From 40-80 sp040394775 (lineage in GTDB: Bacteria > Bacteroidota > Bacteroidia > Flavobacteriales_D > Crocinitomicaceae): a DNA stretch of 64,000 nucleotides. Below the pieces are notes generated by a model that had not been told where the DNA came from, searched no databases, and worked only from the letters and a program-made list of their open reading frames with translations. The position numbers and the translations under genes were made by a program. The stretch covers positions 1 through 64,000 of the forward strand of contig JBEBRN010000001.1 of NCBI GenBank assembly GCA_040394775.1, read 5' to 3'. Below, one piece after another: positions 8,901-17,084 of this stretch. Each line of letters begins with the position of its first letter. Position 1 is the stretch's first letter.

Positions 8901-11900
8901 GTTAAGTTGGAATTTGGATCACCCGTTACTTTATTTCGTTGGTCTTTTAATTTTGTTAGGTATTCAAACTTGATTTCAACATTATTCGCTTCAGGCCAAA
9001 TTTCATTTTCTCCATTTGCATACCAAGGCGTCACTTTCAAAGGCATTTCATATTCGTAATAATTTTCACTTTGGTCGGTTCCTAAACGAACAAAAAGGGT
9101 CAAATCATCATCGTTCAATGGGTTTTCATTGTTCAACTTCTCAGCGTGAACAAACATCTTCAATTTCTTGTATGTACGGACATTAAAAGTAGCATTCTTA
9201 AACGCTGCACGAGCATCTCCGTCTTTTAAACCACACACTTCTAACGTCATAGACTGTTCGTTCATTTGACGCGTTTGAACTTGTGTTGGATCTAATTCAC
9301 GCTGAATTCCTGGAGGAAGTTTATAATTAACAGGAATACGCTCCGCATTTTCTTCGAAGTTCAATGCGCTGATATTAAATAGTGTAGACGCCGGGTCGGT
9401 TATAACAGCCTCACCTGGCGAATCTAAGGTCTTTTGGTACTTACGCCATTCCGAACGAATCAATTCTAGTTTTGCAAAACGCACCACTACTTCATCTTCA
9501 TCAAATCCTTTTAAGAACATACGCATAAAGCGAATCGAACGAAAGTCAGAAATTCCATTGACAATTTCAGAAGGTTCTTTTACCGGGATTTTATATTGAA
9601 TATATCGTTCTACTTTTGTTGGAGAGACTTGAAAAGTTACCACACTCGCCACATAGTTCTTTCCTACCACTGTGTCTCCAGGTCCGATATGAACTTTGTA
9701 TTGGAAGTAGTTTTCAGATTCTGAAACGTTATTGTCATTATTAAGGTCTTCTAAATCAGGGAAAGTAGTCGCTTGCATACTGTATCCTTTAGAAGTTACG
9801 GTATCTTTCGAGTTTCCTTCGACGCCGTTATAATGCTTATAGCGTGCAATAATTGATTCTTGATTGGCATTATACGAATCATCTAAATAAAATCGGTAAT
9901 CATCATTAGACGGGTCATTCAGAATCTTATTTTTAGCTGTTTGTGACAAAGAAGAGCTATTCACCCAATTCACATAATTCAAATAGGCCTGTCGCTCTTG
10001 ACTATTACTTCTTCCATCTAAACCAACATCTTGTAGCGCACGCGAATTTGGATCCGTATCAAAAGCATTTACAATTGCTTGATTATTAGAAACAATTGCC
10101 CAACTAGTCGTATCTAAATCTTGATTTGCCCCGGAGGCTGTTGGCAATCCATTCTCATACGATTTTCTTGAATCAGGAAGAATGTCTTCTGAAACGTTAC
10201 CTAAGTTAATGTATAAATAACCTCCTTCTTTCGTTGAATTTGGATTGGCTGCTAAAGCGTCATCATTGTATGGATCTAAAATCCAGAATTGGATGTACTC
10301 AATATTTGCTTGCTCAAAATCATTGGTAGTCAGCGAACGCATAATTCCACCCCAACGATTTTTTGGATCTGTAAAATGTCCATCGTTATCTACATTTGTG
10401 GTGTCGTAATTATAGATACCTCTTTCTTTAGGATAATATGCTAAATCTAAGAATTGTACCGTTGGAATATTCACATACGGAAGTTGCTGGTTTTTCCAAA
10501 TTTCATTTTGATATACTAAACGAACACGACTATCGGATGTTAAGTTTGGATTATTGTCAAAATAGGAAGGTCTACGATCATTCTTAGAGTAAAATGCTTG
10601 ATCAATTTGGTACCATGATAAGCGAGAAACATTAAATCGATTCGCAAGTCCTTTTTTCGTGCCTTCTGGAAAAAGTATCGGCTGACCTTGAGGTGTAGAT
10701 GCCATTTTCCATGCAGACATTTGCTTTAAGTCAATCGAACTTTGCGTCGCCTCAAAATCATCTACATAAGAAATACCAGCTTTCGTAATCGCTCTTGGTG
10801 AACCTGGAATTAAGTGCGCAAATTCTCCGTAGAAGTTCATCGAGGATTTTGCCTTAGTTGAAATTATCGGTAACCAGTCCACTAATTTAGTCAAGAAGGG
10901 AAGATCTGTCTTATAACTAACATCGATTCCAAGTACATTGTTTCTAAACGGTTCCGACCCATAATCCACTTTTTGAGTCACGGGGCGCTCCATCATTTGC
11001 ATCCATGTTCCTCCAAGGTTAAGCTTCTCATTAAATCGATAATTTAGATGTGTTCCCACTAAAGACTTTGCTTGAAAGCCAAAAACAGAATTACTTTCTA
11101 TCGATATTTTAAGCGGCGTTCCTGATTCTAGAATTCCTGAATTTAAGATCTTAACACGTCCTAAATTATAATCCACGGAATAATCCACTCCTTCTGTTAA
11201 CTGCATTCCACCGGCAGTAACCTTCACGGCTCCTTCTGGAATATTTAGTGCATTCAAAGCGATGTCAGAAGAGATAGAAGATTGATATTCTCCTTTCATC
11301 ACAAAACGATTCTTCCCTGTAATTAATTGGGCAGCTGTTTTGGTGGAGTCATACAATTCTGTGTACGCAATTTGATTTACTACTGTTGGAGGAAGATTCG
11401 CATCTAGTAACTTATTTTTCAGTGTATTTCCAAAAGGTTCAACCGTTGAAAAATAAATCCGCCCGTTTCTAGGATTAATAGTACCTCCTGTTTCAGATCG
11501 TGCACCGTTAAAAGCCATCGGAACAAAGTCAAACAATCCATCTGGGAAAGGTTGTTCGTTCACATTTATACGGTCCATCTCTAACAAGGTAACAATCTGC
11601 TTATCTTTTACAGCATCTTGAGGTATATATGGAATTAAGAGTGAATTATCAGGATTGTTGTACAACAAATCCATTCTAAAGTTCTGCTTATCAATTTGGT
11701 AAGCACCAATAGAATAGACGTTTTTCATCATCAAATCCCACAACTTAATTTTAGGATTCGTCAATGTTGGCTTGATTAACTTTAGGAATAATGCTTCTTT
11801 TCCTGTTACACCATCCATCGAAAACTCACCCACTTGATACGTTTTACCACGATACGTGTATTCATAAGCAACTCCAAGCACTTCGTCATTATTCAAAGCA

Positions 11901-13228
11901 GTATTCAAGGATATAAAACCTAGCAATGAATTGTAGGTATATTCAGATTCGGTCAATTTACGCGCATTCTCCAATTTCTCGTAGTCGATAGCTTGAATAA
12001 AAGGACCTGGTTGCACAGATTGATTGGCAAGAATAGCTGTAGATGATGAAAAATTTCGTAGTCCTGACTGACTAATTGCCCAATCATAAAGTCCATTTCC
12101 TTCATTGTCTGGAAATTTAGATTCCGTATATTGACCTGGATTTCCTTGGATATTTGTCGCTTTTGATTCTCCTAAATCGGTAAATGCAATTACGTTTCGA
12201 GTATCTTCAACTCTATTTGTTTTATTGGTGACCCAAACTTCAATACGCGTAATGTTGACTTCCGATCGTGGAATCGGTGTTTCTGACATCGCCGCATCGT
12301 ATTCATCTCTAAAATTTAAGTTTAAGAAATAGTGTTTATTGGCTTCGTAATTATCCGCTGTTATTTCAAATTGCTGAACTTGTGCTTTTCCAGACACCGT
12401 AATTTCTGACTTTTTACTTTTAGAAGAAGCAGCAATACCATCAATGGTTAATTTACCAAACTTCAATCTTGTGTATGCCCCAAATAGCACTTGAGAACCT
12501 TGAATTAAGGTTGTGTTCAAAGGCATACTTACATTTCCTAACTCAATTTTTTGTAGAATTTGATCTTCATTTCCAGTATAGCCTAATTTGGTAATATTAT
12601 CGAAGTCAAAAGCCGCTTGTGTATTATAGGTAAGGTTTAACTTAATTTTTGTTCCGATTTGTCCGACAACACTCAACTGAATTTGTTGTTGAAAATCGAA
12701 GCGTGTTGTTTTTCGTTGTTTTAAAGGAAGAATAGGATTGTCATATCGAGAGTGCATAACACCCAGACCGATTTGAACCATTCCTTGTGGACGAATAGAA
12801 ATTTCATCGGAACCAAAGAATTCCTTGAACGTTCTTCCAGGAATTTTAAAAGAAGGCGCAAAACTTTTATTGTTAGCGGCCGTTTGATCGTCAATTTTAT
12901 CTTTCCAATTATCTTGAATCGACTTTTGTCGTTCATATTCAATGTACTCTTCCAAAGTCATCATGGAAGGATTGCGGAAGTCGATATCGTTACCTAACTT
13001 TTCTTTAAACACATATGTTCCTGTAACAGGATCGTATTCTATCGTTTGATTAATAGAAGAAGGGTCGCCAAAATCAAAGCTTTGCTTTTTGCTCTGGGTC
13101 GGATCCGCATTATTATTTATCGGAAACTTTAACGAGTCTGAAGTTACTTGCTCAAAAGCATAAAAAGGAAACAGCAAAACCATCACCCATAACCTTTTAA
13201 ATAAGTTATATCCTATATCTATTTTCAA
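5909..13228 (-). CDS. sprA: T9SS outer-membrane translocon SprA/Sov
   Basis: At 2439 residues this has the size and sequence character of SprA (Sov in Porphyromonas), the very large beta-barrel through which type IX secretion cargo crosses the outer membrane. A signal-peptide-like N-terminus (about 1-27) is followed by the family's N-terminal region with RPQGMVQIGLGVMHSRYDNP and GTKIKLNLTYNTQAAFDFDN. The middle blocks GISYVDDFEATQSSIDL and MEKCALVWVNELRLTDFD are typical, and aromatic beta strands run to the C-terminus. A Lys/Glu-rich insertion sits at roughly residues 1905-1970. Its start is 1 bp after ruvA ends, and maeB lies before that, a gene order I recall as common in flavobacteria. It should serve cargo such as the product of 21996-23906. 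Confidence 0.95.
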   Translation of the reverse strand: MKIDIGYNLFKRLWVMVLLFPFYAFEQVTSDSLKFPINNNADPTQSKKQSFDFGDPSSINQTIEYDPVTGTYVFKEKLGNDIDFRNPSMMTLEEYIEYERQKSIQDNWKDKIDDQTAANNKSFAPSFKIPGRTFKEFFGSDEISIRPQGMVQIGLGVMHSRYDNPILPLKQRKTTRFDFQQQIQLSVVGQIGTKIKLNLTYNTQAAFDFDNITKLGYTGNEDQILQKIELGNVSMPLNTTLIQGSQVLFGAYTRLKFGKLTIDGIAASSKSKKSEITVSGKAQVQQFEITADNYEANKHYFLNLNFRDEYDAAMSETPIPRSEVNITRIEVWVTNKTNRVEDTRNVIAFTDLGESKATNIQGNPGQYTESKFPDNEGNGLYDWAISQSGLRNFSSSTAILANQSVQPGPFIQAIDYEKLENARKLTESEYTYNSLLGFISLNTALNNDEVLGVAYEYTYRGKTYQVGEFSMDGVTGKEALFLKLIKPTLTNPKIKLWDLMMKNVYSIGAYQIDKQNFRMDLLYNNPDNSLLIPYIPQDAVKDKQIVTLLEMDRINVNEQPFPDGLFDFVPMAFNGARSETGGTINPRNGRIYFSTVEPFGNTLKNKLLDANLPPTVVNQIAYTELYDSTKTAAQLITGKNRFVMKGEYQSSISSDIALNALNIPEGAVKVTAGGMQLTEGVDYSVDYNLGRVKILNSGILESGTPLKISIESNSVFGFQAKSLVGTHLNYRFNEKLNLGGTWMQMMERPVTQKVDYGSEPFRNNVLGIDVSYKTDLPFLTKLVDWLPIISTKAKSSMNFYGEFAHLIPGSPRAITKAGISYVDDFEATQSSIDLKQMSAWKMASTPQGQPILFPEGTKKGLANRFNVSRLSWYQIDQAFYSKNDRRPSYFDNNPNLTSDSRVRLVYQNEIWKNQQLPYVNIPTVQFLDLAYYPKERGIYNYDTTNVDNDGHFTDPKNRWGGIMRSLTTNDFEQANIEYIQFWILDPYNDDALAANPNSTKEGGYLYINLGNVSEDILPDSRKSYENGLPTASGANQDLDTTSWAIVSNNQAIVNAFDTDPNSRALQDVGLDGRSNSQERQAYLNYVNWVNSSSLSQTAKNKILNDPSNDDYRFYLDDSYNANQESIIARYKHYNGVEGNSKDTVTSKGYSMQATTFPDLEDLNNDNNVSESENYFQYKVHIGPGDTVVGKNYVASVVTFQVSPTKVERYIQYKIPVKEPSEIVNGISDFRSIRFMRMFLKGFDEDEVVVRFAKLELIRSEWRKYQKTLDSPGEAVITDPASTLFNISALNFEENAERIPVNYKLPPGIQRELDPTQVQTRQMNEQSMTLEVCGLKDGDARAAFKNATFNVRTYKKLKMFVHAEKLNNENPLNDDDLTLFVRLGTDQSENYYEYEMPLKVTPWYANGENEIWPEANNVEIKFEYLTKLKDQRNKVTGDPNSNLTNASEYSIPYPDDPTRKLKIKGSPNLQGLKVIMIGVRNPNKASNDTWQDDGMEKCALVWVNELRLTDFDTKGGSAALARLQIQAADFANFNFAGTYSGTNWGQVDSRILERQRNEQYTFDFNTNVALGQFFGRRAMISLPFFYSYSLGIINPEYDPYNPDIKLSDYDRAEFKERARDGQDFTERKSYSFNGVRKEKSPTAKNRFYNISNFVANYSYSEATHRDFNIKYDITKTWKGGLNYNYSFSSKPWEPFKNVKAFQKTKWLDLIKDFNINYLPSTVAVTNDIVRNYNERQVKNNLVPDYEFDPVFVKSFFWNRTYYLGWDLTKNLKFTFNATNNSLFDENQGRINRKLDPDNYRVFRDTITKQLKTLGQTTNYLQDYSLQYNIPINKIPALNFVQANVKYSGTYNWQRAPLGQSRYGNTIQNSRVFNSSVQMNFTKLYDKIPYFKKVLNADKGSTTTRSTTAGGRKSATGTPTKQATPAKIELKPPKPLDEMTKKELRQWKRTVKKHEKKQKKEQKLRELEQKPLNPVGAFFARTVMSIRNVSGTYAVTDGTLLPGFGEGTSMLGLNNRTANGLAGFAFGQQPYSLTGKSNGYSVAQVATDNNWLVKNSELNKQFTQMHAQNYQLKANLQPIKDLVIDLTMNRNFTNATSEFYRYNDLTQQFEGQSRTQISTLTYSNVSLGSAFGVFRKDNTSATFEALRENRAAVSRLLGDANPNSTTVNSQGYAQGYGDNQQEVVVGAFLAAYTDRKVNGRTINPLSNIPLPNWNISYNGLSKMKFAQKIVRNFVLRHSYSSTVTIGGLQTNLKAEQDADGFSSLVDLNNNFYASSVISNVSIVERFSPLIGMDATWKLFGQDLLTKFEYKKDRNENLALSNNQVTEIRGEEYVFGLGYKIPKVRLPFKIRNKTIEEPLIIRVDFSLRDNITVIRKTDQNTNDATGGQRIMSIKSTIDYTINSMFTIQLYYDHTINTPKVMISYPTANLQCGLRLRVNLGGI

Positions 13229-13229
13229 A

Positions 13230-13805
13230 CTAAAGTATTTTTAAAGCTTCTTTTATAAGTATTTCAACAGGTTTAGTTCCGTCATCAATTTTGTCCATCA
13301 CTTTATCAATAGCTTTACGGTCAAAGCCTAATGAAAGCAATGCCGATAACGCATCAAATCGATTTGTATTGTTTGAAGAGGAAGAATTAGAGGTAGAAAC
13401 ATCTAATTTTAACATTTTATCTTTCAACTCAATAATTAATCGCTGAGCTGTTTTTGCACCAATTCCTTTAATCGATTGAATTGTTTTAAAGTCGTCCTGA
13501 ACAATCGCATGTGCAATATCTCCTGTTTTAAGGGACGATAGCATAATCATAGCAGTACTTGGTCCAACCCCAGAAACAGAAATGAGTAAGTTAAACACTT
13601 CTCTTTCGTCTTTTGTTGAGAATCCATATAAAATCTGGGCGTCTTCTCGAACGATTAGTTGTGTAAAGATGAAATGCGCATTTGACTTAACTAAGTCTTC
13701 GTACGTATTCAATGAAATTTTAGCTTCATAGCCAACGCCCCCGCAATTTACAACTGCAAGTGTTGGAGATAATTCAAAAAATTTACCTTCTAAAAAATGA
13801 ATCAT
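13230..13805 (-). CDS. ruvA: Holliday junction helicase subunit RuvA
   Basis: This 191-residue protein is RuvA, the junction-binding tetramer that loads the RuvB motor for branch migration in recombination repair. It begins with the OB-fold domain (MIHFLEGKFFELSP to about residue 65). The tandem helix-hairpin-helix segment follows, with GVGPSTAMIML and GIGAKTAQRLIIELKDK. A Ser/Asn linker near residue 140 leads to the small C-terminal RuvB-binding domain (ALLSLGFDRKAIDKVMDK). It is spaced 2 bp from maeB and 1 bp from sprA, so all three are one operon. ruvB and ruvC are not in the window. Confidence 0.97.
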   Translation of the reverse strand: MIHFLEGKFFELSPTLAVVNCGGVGYEAKISLNTYEDLVKSNAHFIFTQLIVREDAQILYGFSTKDEREVFNLLISVSGVGPSTAMIMLSSLKTGDIAHAIVQDDFKTIQSIKGIGAKTAQRLIIELKDKMLKLDVSTSNSSSSNNTNRFDALSALLSLGFDRKAIDKVMDKIDDGTKPVEILIKEALKIL

Positions 13806-13807
13806 AG

Positions 13808-16072
13808 TTATCTAATCTGTGCATCAACAACAGCAATTTTTACCATATTTACTATTTCTCTTACTGTTGCAGCCATTTGAAGAACATGAACTGGTTTCTT
13901 CAATCCAACTAATATTGGCCCAACAGTGTCCGCCTCAGTAATCTCTTGTAATAGCTTATAGGCAATATTACCAGATGATAAATTTGGAAAAATCAATGTG
14001 TTTACTCTTTTATTTGCCAACAAAGAAAATGAGAATTTATCATTTAACAAGTCTTTATTGAGTGCAAAATTAGCTTGAATTTCTCCATCTACGATTAAAG
14101 AAGGGTATTTCTGGTGTAATATTTTCGTTGCCTTCGCCATTTTTTCAGCATCTTCACCACTTGAGGACCCAAAGTTAGAATAACTTAATAACGCAATTTT
14201 AGGGTTTACTTTTAACTTTTCAATTGTTTTTGAAACAATATAAGTGATATCTGCTATTTCTTCTGCTGTAGGATTTGTATTAATGGTCGTATCCGCAAGA
14301 AAAAGTGGGCCGTTTTTAGTAAACAATACATATAGTCCAGCAATACGATTAACATCATCACTGGTTCCAATAATTCTCAATGCTGGTTTCACCACATCAA
14401 TATAGTTTCTAGTCAGTCCTGAGATCATACAATCTGCATCACCCATTTCGACCATCATTGCACCAAAATGGTTACGCTCTCGCATTTGCTCTATAGCTTC
14501 ATACTCCGTATATCCTTTACGTTTACGCTTTTCAAAAAATGCTTTTCCGTACAAAATACGATCTTTTTCTTCTCCTTTTGATTTCGGGTCAATGATAGTA
14601 TACTCATGAATGTCAAGACTATACTCCTTAATCAGATGTTCTATTTTAGATTTATCTCCTAATAGAATTGGAATAGCAACCCCTTCATCACTACATGTTT
14701 GAGCTGCTTTTAAAATTTTAATATTATCGGCTTCAGCAAACACCACCCGTTTAGGGTCGTTTTGAGCCATTAATGTAATATTTCTAATAATATAATTGTC
14801 GAGTCCAAGACGGTTCTTTAATTCCGTTTCGTATGCACTCCAATCTGTAATTTTATTTTGGGCAACACCTGATTCTATAGCTGCCTTTGCTACTGCAGGA
14901 GCAACATGATAAATTAAACGAGAATCCAATGGTTTTGGAATAAACTGATCTTTTCCAAAAGAAATATTTTTAGCTCCATAAGCACTTATCACTTCTTCTG
15001 GAATACTTTCTTTTGCCAAAGCAGCAATTGCTTTTACTGCTGCAAGCTTCATCTCTTCATTAATTTTGGTGGCGCGAACGTCTAAAGCACCTCTAAAAAT
15101 AAATGGAAATCCAAGAACGTTGTTCACCTGATTAGGATAATCAGAGCGACCTGTTGCCATATATACATCTGGTCTTGCAGCCATTGCATCCGGATACGTT
15201 ATTTCAGGGTTGGGGTTTGCTAATGCAAAAACGATTGGGTCTTTCGCCATGGAACGAATCATATCTTTAGAAAGTATGTTTGCAACTGACAATCCCAAAA
15301 ACACATCCGAATTCACCATTGCTTCTTCGAGCGTCAAGGATTTAGATCCATTTGAAAAGTACACTTTTCGTTCATCTAAATCTTTTCTTCCCGTGTGTAG
15401 AAGTCCTTTACTGTCAAACATATAAATGTTCTTACGGTTAACCCCTAAAGCAACGTAAAGTGTTGCGCAAGAAATAGCCGCTGCACCAGCTCCAGAAACA
15501 ACAACTTTAACCTTCTCGATTTTTTTACCATTTAACTCTAAGCAATTCAATAAAGCTGCGGAAGAAATAATAGCTGTTCCATGTTGGTCATCGTGCATAA
15601 CTGGAATGTCCAACTCTTCTTTTAAACGTTTTTCTATATCAAAAGCTTCTGGTGCTTTGATATCTTCAAGGTTTATTCCTCCAAATGTTGGCGAAATAGC
15701 TTTTACTGCTTCAATAAATTTTTCAGGATCGTTTGCATCAATTTCAATATCGAAAACATCAATGTCAGCAAATATTTTAAAAAGTAATCCTTTTCCTTCC
15801 ATTACTGGTTTAGAAGCGTGAGGTCCAATGTTTCCCAATCCTAAAACAGCTGTACCATTCGTAATAACAGCAACGAGATTTCCTTTAGCAGTATATTTGT
15901 ATACGTCTGATTGATTTTCAGCGATTCTTAGGCAAGGCTCGGCAACACCTGGCGAATACGCAAGTCCGAGGTCTTTAATGGTCGAATATGGCTTTGTTGG
16001 TACAACTGCAATTTTTCCTGGTCTACCTTGTGCATGATAGTCTAAAGCTTCTTGTTTACGAATTTTAGCCAT
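13808..16072 (-). CDS. maeB: NADP-type malic enzyme fused to PTA-like domain
   Basis: This is the MaeB-type malic enzyme (malate to pyruvate plus CO2, usually NADP-dependent). The malic domain spans about residues 1-420 with AYSPGVAEPC, the catalytic region MHDDQHGTAII and the dinucleotide-binding GAGAAAISCA. A phosphate acetyltransferase-like domain (about 430-750; PKRVVFAEADN, FGAMMVEMGDADCMISG) follows; in this family it is regulatory rather than catalytic. I start at the second Met (MAKIRKQEALDYH, start 16072) because the eight extra codons in front are not family-like, giving 754 residues. It heads the maeB-ruvA-sprA operon. Supplying NADPH or pyruvate is its likely role. Confidence 0.94.
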   Translation of the reverse strand: MAKIRKQEALDYHAQGRPGKIAVVPTKPYSTIKDLGLAYSPGVAEPCLRIAENQSDVYKYTAKGNLVAVITNGTAVLGLGNIGPHASKPVMEGKGLLFKIFADIDVFDIEIDANDPEKFIEAVKAISPTFGGINLEDIKAPEAFDIEKRLKEELDIPVMHDDQHGTAIISSAALLNCLELNGKKIEKVKVVVSGAGAAAISCATLYVALGVNRKNIYMFDSKGLLHTGRKDLDERKVYFSNGSKSLTLEEAMVNSDVFLGLSVANILSKDMIRSMAKDPIVFALANPNPEITYPDAMAARPDVYMATGRSDYPNQVNNVLGFPFIFRGALDVRATKINEEMKLAAVKAIAALAKESIPEEVISAYGAKNISFGKDQFIPKPLDSRLIYHVAPAVAKAAIESGVAQNKITDWSAYETELKNRLGLDNYIIRNITLMAQNDPKRVVFAEADNIKILKAAQTCSDEGVAIPILLGDKSKIEHLIKEYSLDIHEYTIIDPKSKGEEKDRILYGKAFFEKRKRKGYTEYEAIEQMRERNHFGAMMVEMGDADCMISGLTRNYIDVVKPALRIIGTSDDVNRIAGLYVLFTKNGPLFLADTTINTNPTAEEIADITYIVSKTIEKLKVNPKIALLSYSNFGSSSGEDAEKMAKATKILHQKYPSLIVDGEIQANFALNKDLLNDKFSFSLLANKRVNTLIFPNLSSGNIAYKLLQEITEADTVGPILVGLKKPVHVLQMAATVREIVNMVKIAVVDAQIR

Positions 16073-16250
16073 AATTATCTTAATTTGAGAGAACAAATTT
16101 AAAAATAAAAAGAGAAGAATGGAAAAAATGAGACGTTTCTTATTGAATGGTTGATAACAATGATTATTTTAGCTTTTCTTATAAAATACCTATTAACTTA
16201 AAAGTTTAATGAAGCTTTGTATCTTTAAGTGCTCATATTAAAGTAATCAC

Positions 16251-17081
16251 ATGAAAAAGAAATTATTTAACTCAACGATTGTTTTAGCTGTATTCCTGCT
16301 AACAGGATGTGTTAGTGTTAAACAAACAACCATTACTAACAACGATTCAACCATTCCTTCCAGAGAATATTCCGTTCAGTCTGTCATGTGGCAACAGAAT
16401 GCTAGCGAATACCGTGCGCTCTGTTATCAAGCGTTTAATACAGCAAAGATGCGATTGGATATTATTTTAGCAAACAATACATCACCTGAAAAGAAATTAG
16501 CCATTATTACTGATATCGATGAAACGGTTTTGGACAACAGTCCTTATAATGCAAAATTGATTATCGATAATGAAGAATATACGAGAGAAGAGTGGGTTAA
16601 CTGGGGAAATAAAATAAGCGCAAATGCAATTCCTGGAGCTAAAACATTTTTAAATTATGCACAAAGTAAGGGTGTTGAAATATTTTATGTCTCCAATCGT
16701 TTTACAGAGCAAAAAGAAACAACAATAGAAAACTTAAAAAAAGTAGGTTTTCCCTATGCTGACAGCGCTCACGTTTTCTTAATGCTAGATAACGAAGGAA
16801 GTTCTAAGCAAAAGCGTTTTGAAAACGTAGCTAAAAACTATACGGTTGTTTTATTCATGGGTGATAATCTCGGAGATTTTTCTGCTAATTTTAGTGTAAA
16901 TTCAACCGATAAGAGAAATCAATTAACCGATGAAGTTGAAGCCGATTTTGGTGTACAGTTCATCGTTTTACCGAATCCAATGTATGGCGATTGGGAGACA
17001 AAAGGAATCTACCAAGGGCAACATAACTTAACTGAAAAACAGAAAAGGGCCATAAGAAAAGCTAGTTTAAAGTCGTACTAA
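16251..17081 (+). CDS. Lipoprotein e(P4)-like 5'-nucleotidase/acid phosphatase
   Basis: The 276-residue product is an outer-membrane-type lipoprotein phosphatase of HAD subfamily IIIB (lipoprotein e(P4), class C acid phosphatase). It begins with a signal peptide and lipobox LLTGC (Cys20). Motif I is ITDIDETVLDN with the paired aspartates at 88 and 90. A cap region follows, then motif II at VEIFYVSNR, and motif III/IV at LFMGDNLGDF. In characterised members the enzyme dephosphorylates nucleotides outside the cytoplasm so the nucleoside can be taken up. It stands alone on the plus strand between two minus-strand units and ends 3 bp before the convergent glycosyltransferase gene; no terminator separates them. 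Confidence 0.92.
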   Translation: MKKKLFNSTIVLAVFLLTGCVSVKQTTITNNDSTIPSREYSVQSVMWQQNASEYRALCYQAFNTAKMRLDIILANNTSPEKKLAIITDIDETVLDNSPYNAKLIIDNEEYTREEWVNWGNKISANAIPGAKTFLNYAQSKGVEIFYVSNRFTEQKETTIENLKKVGFPYADSAHVFLMLDNEGSSKQKRFENVAKNYTVVLFMGDNLGDFSANFSVNSTDKRNQLTDEVEADFGVQFIVLPNPMYGDWETKGIYQGQHNLTEKQKRAIRKASLKSY

Positions 17082-17084
17082 CAA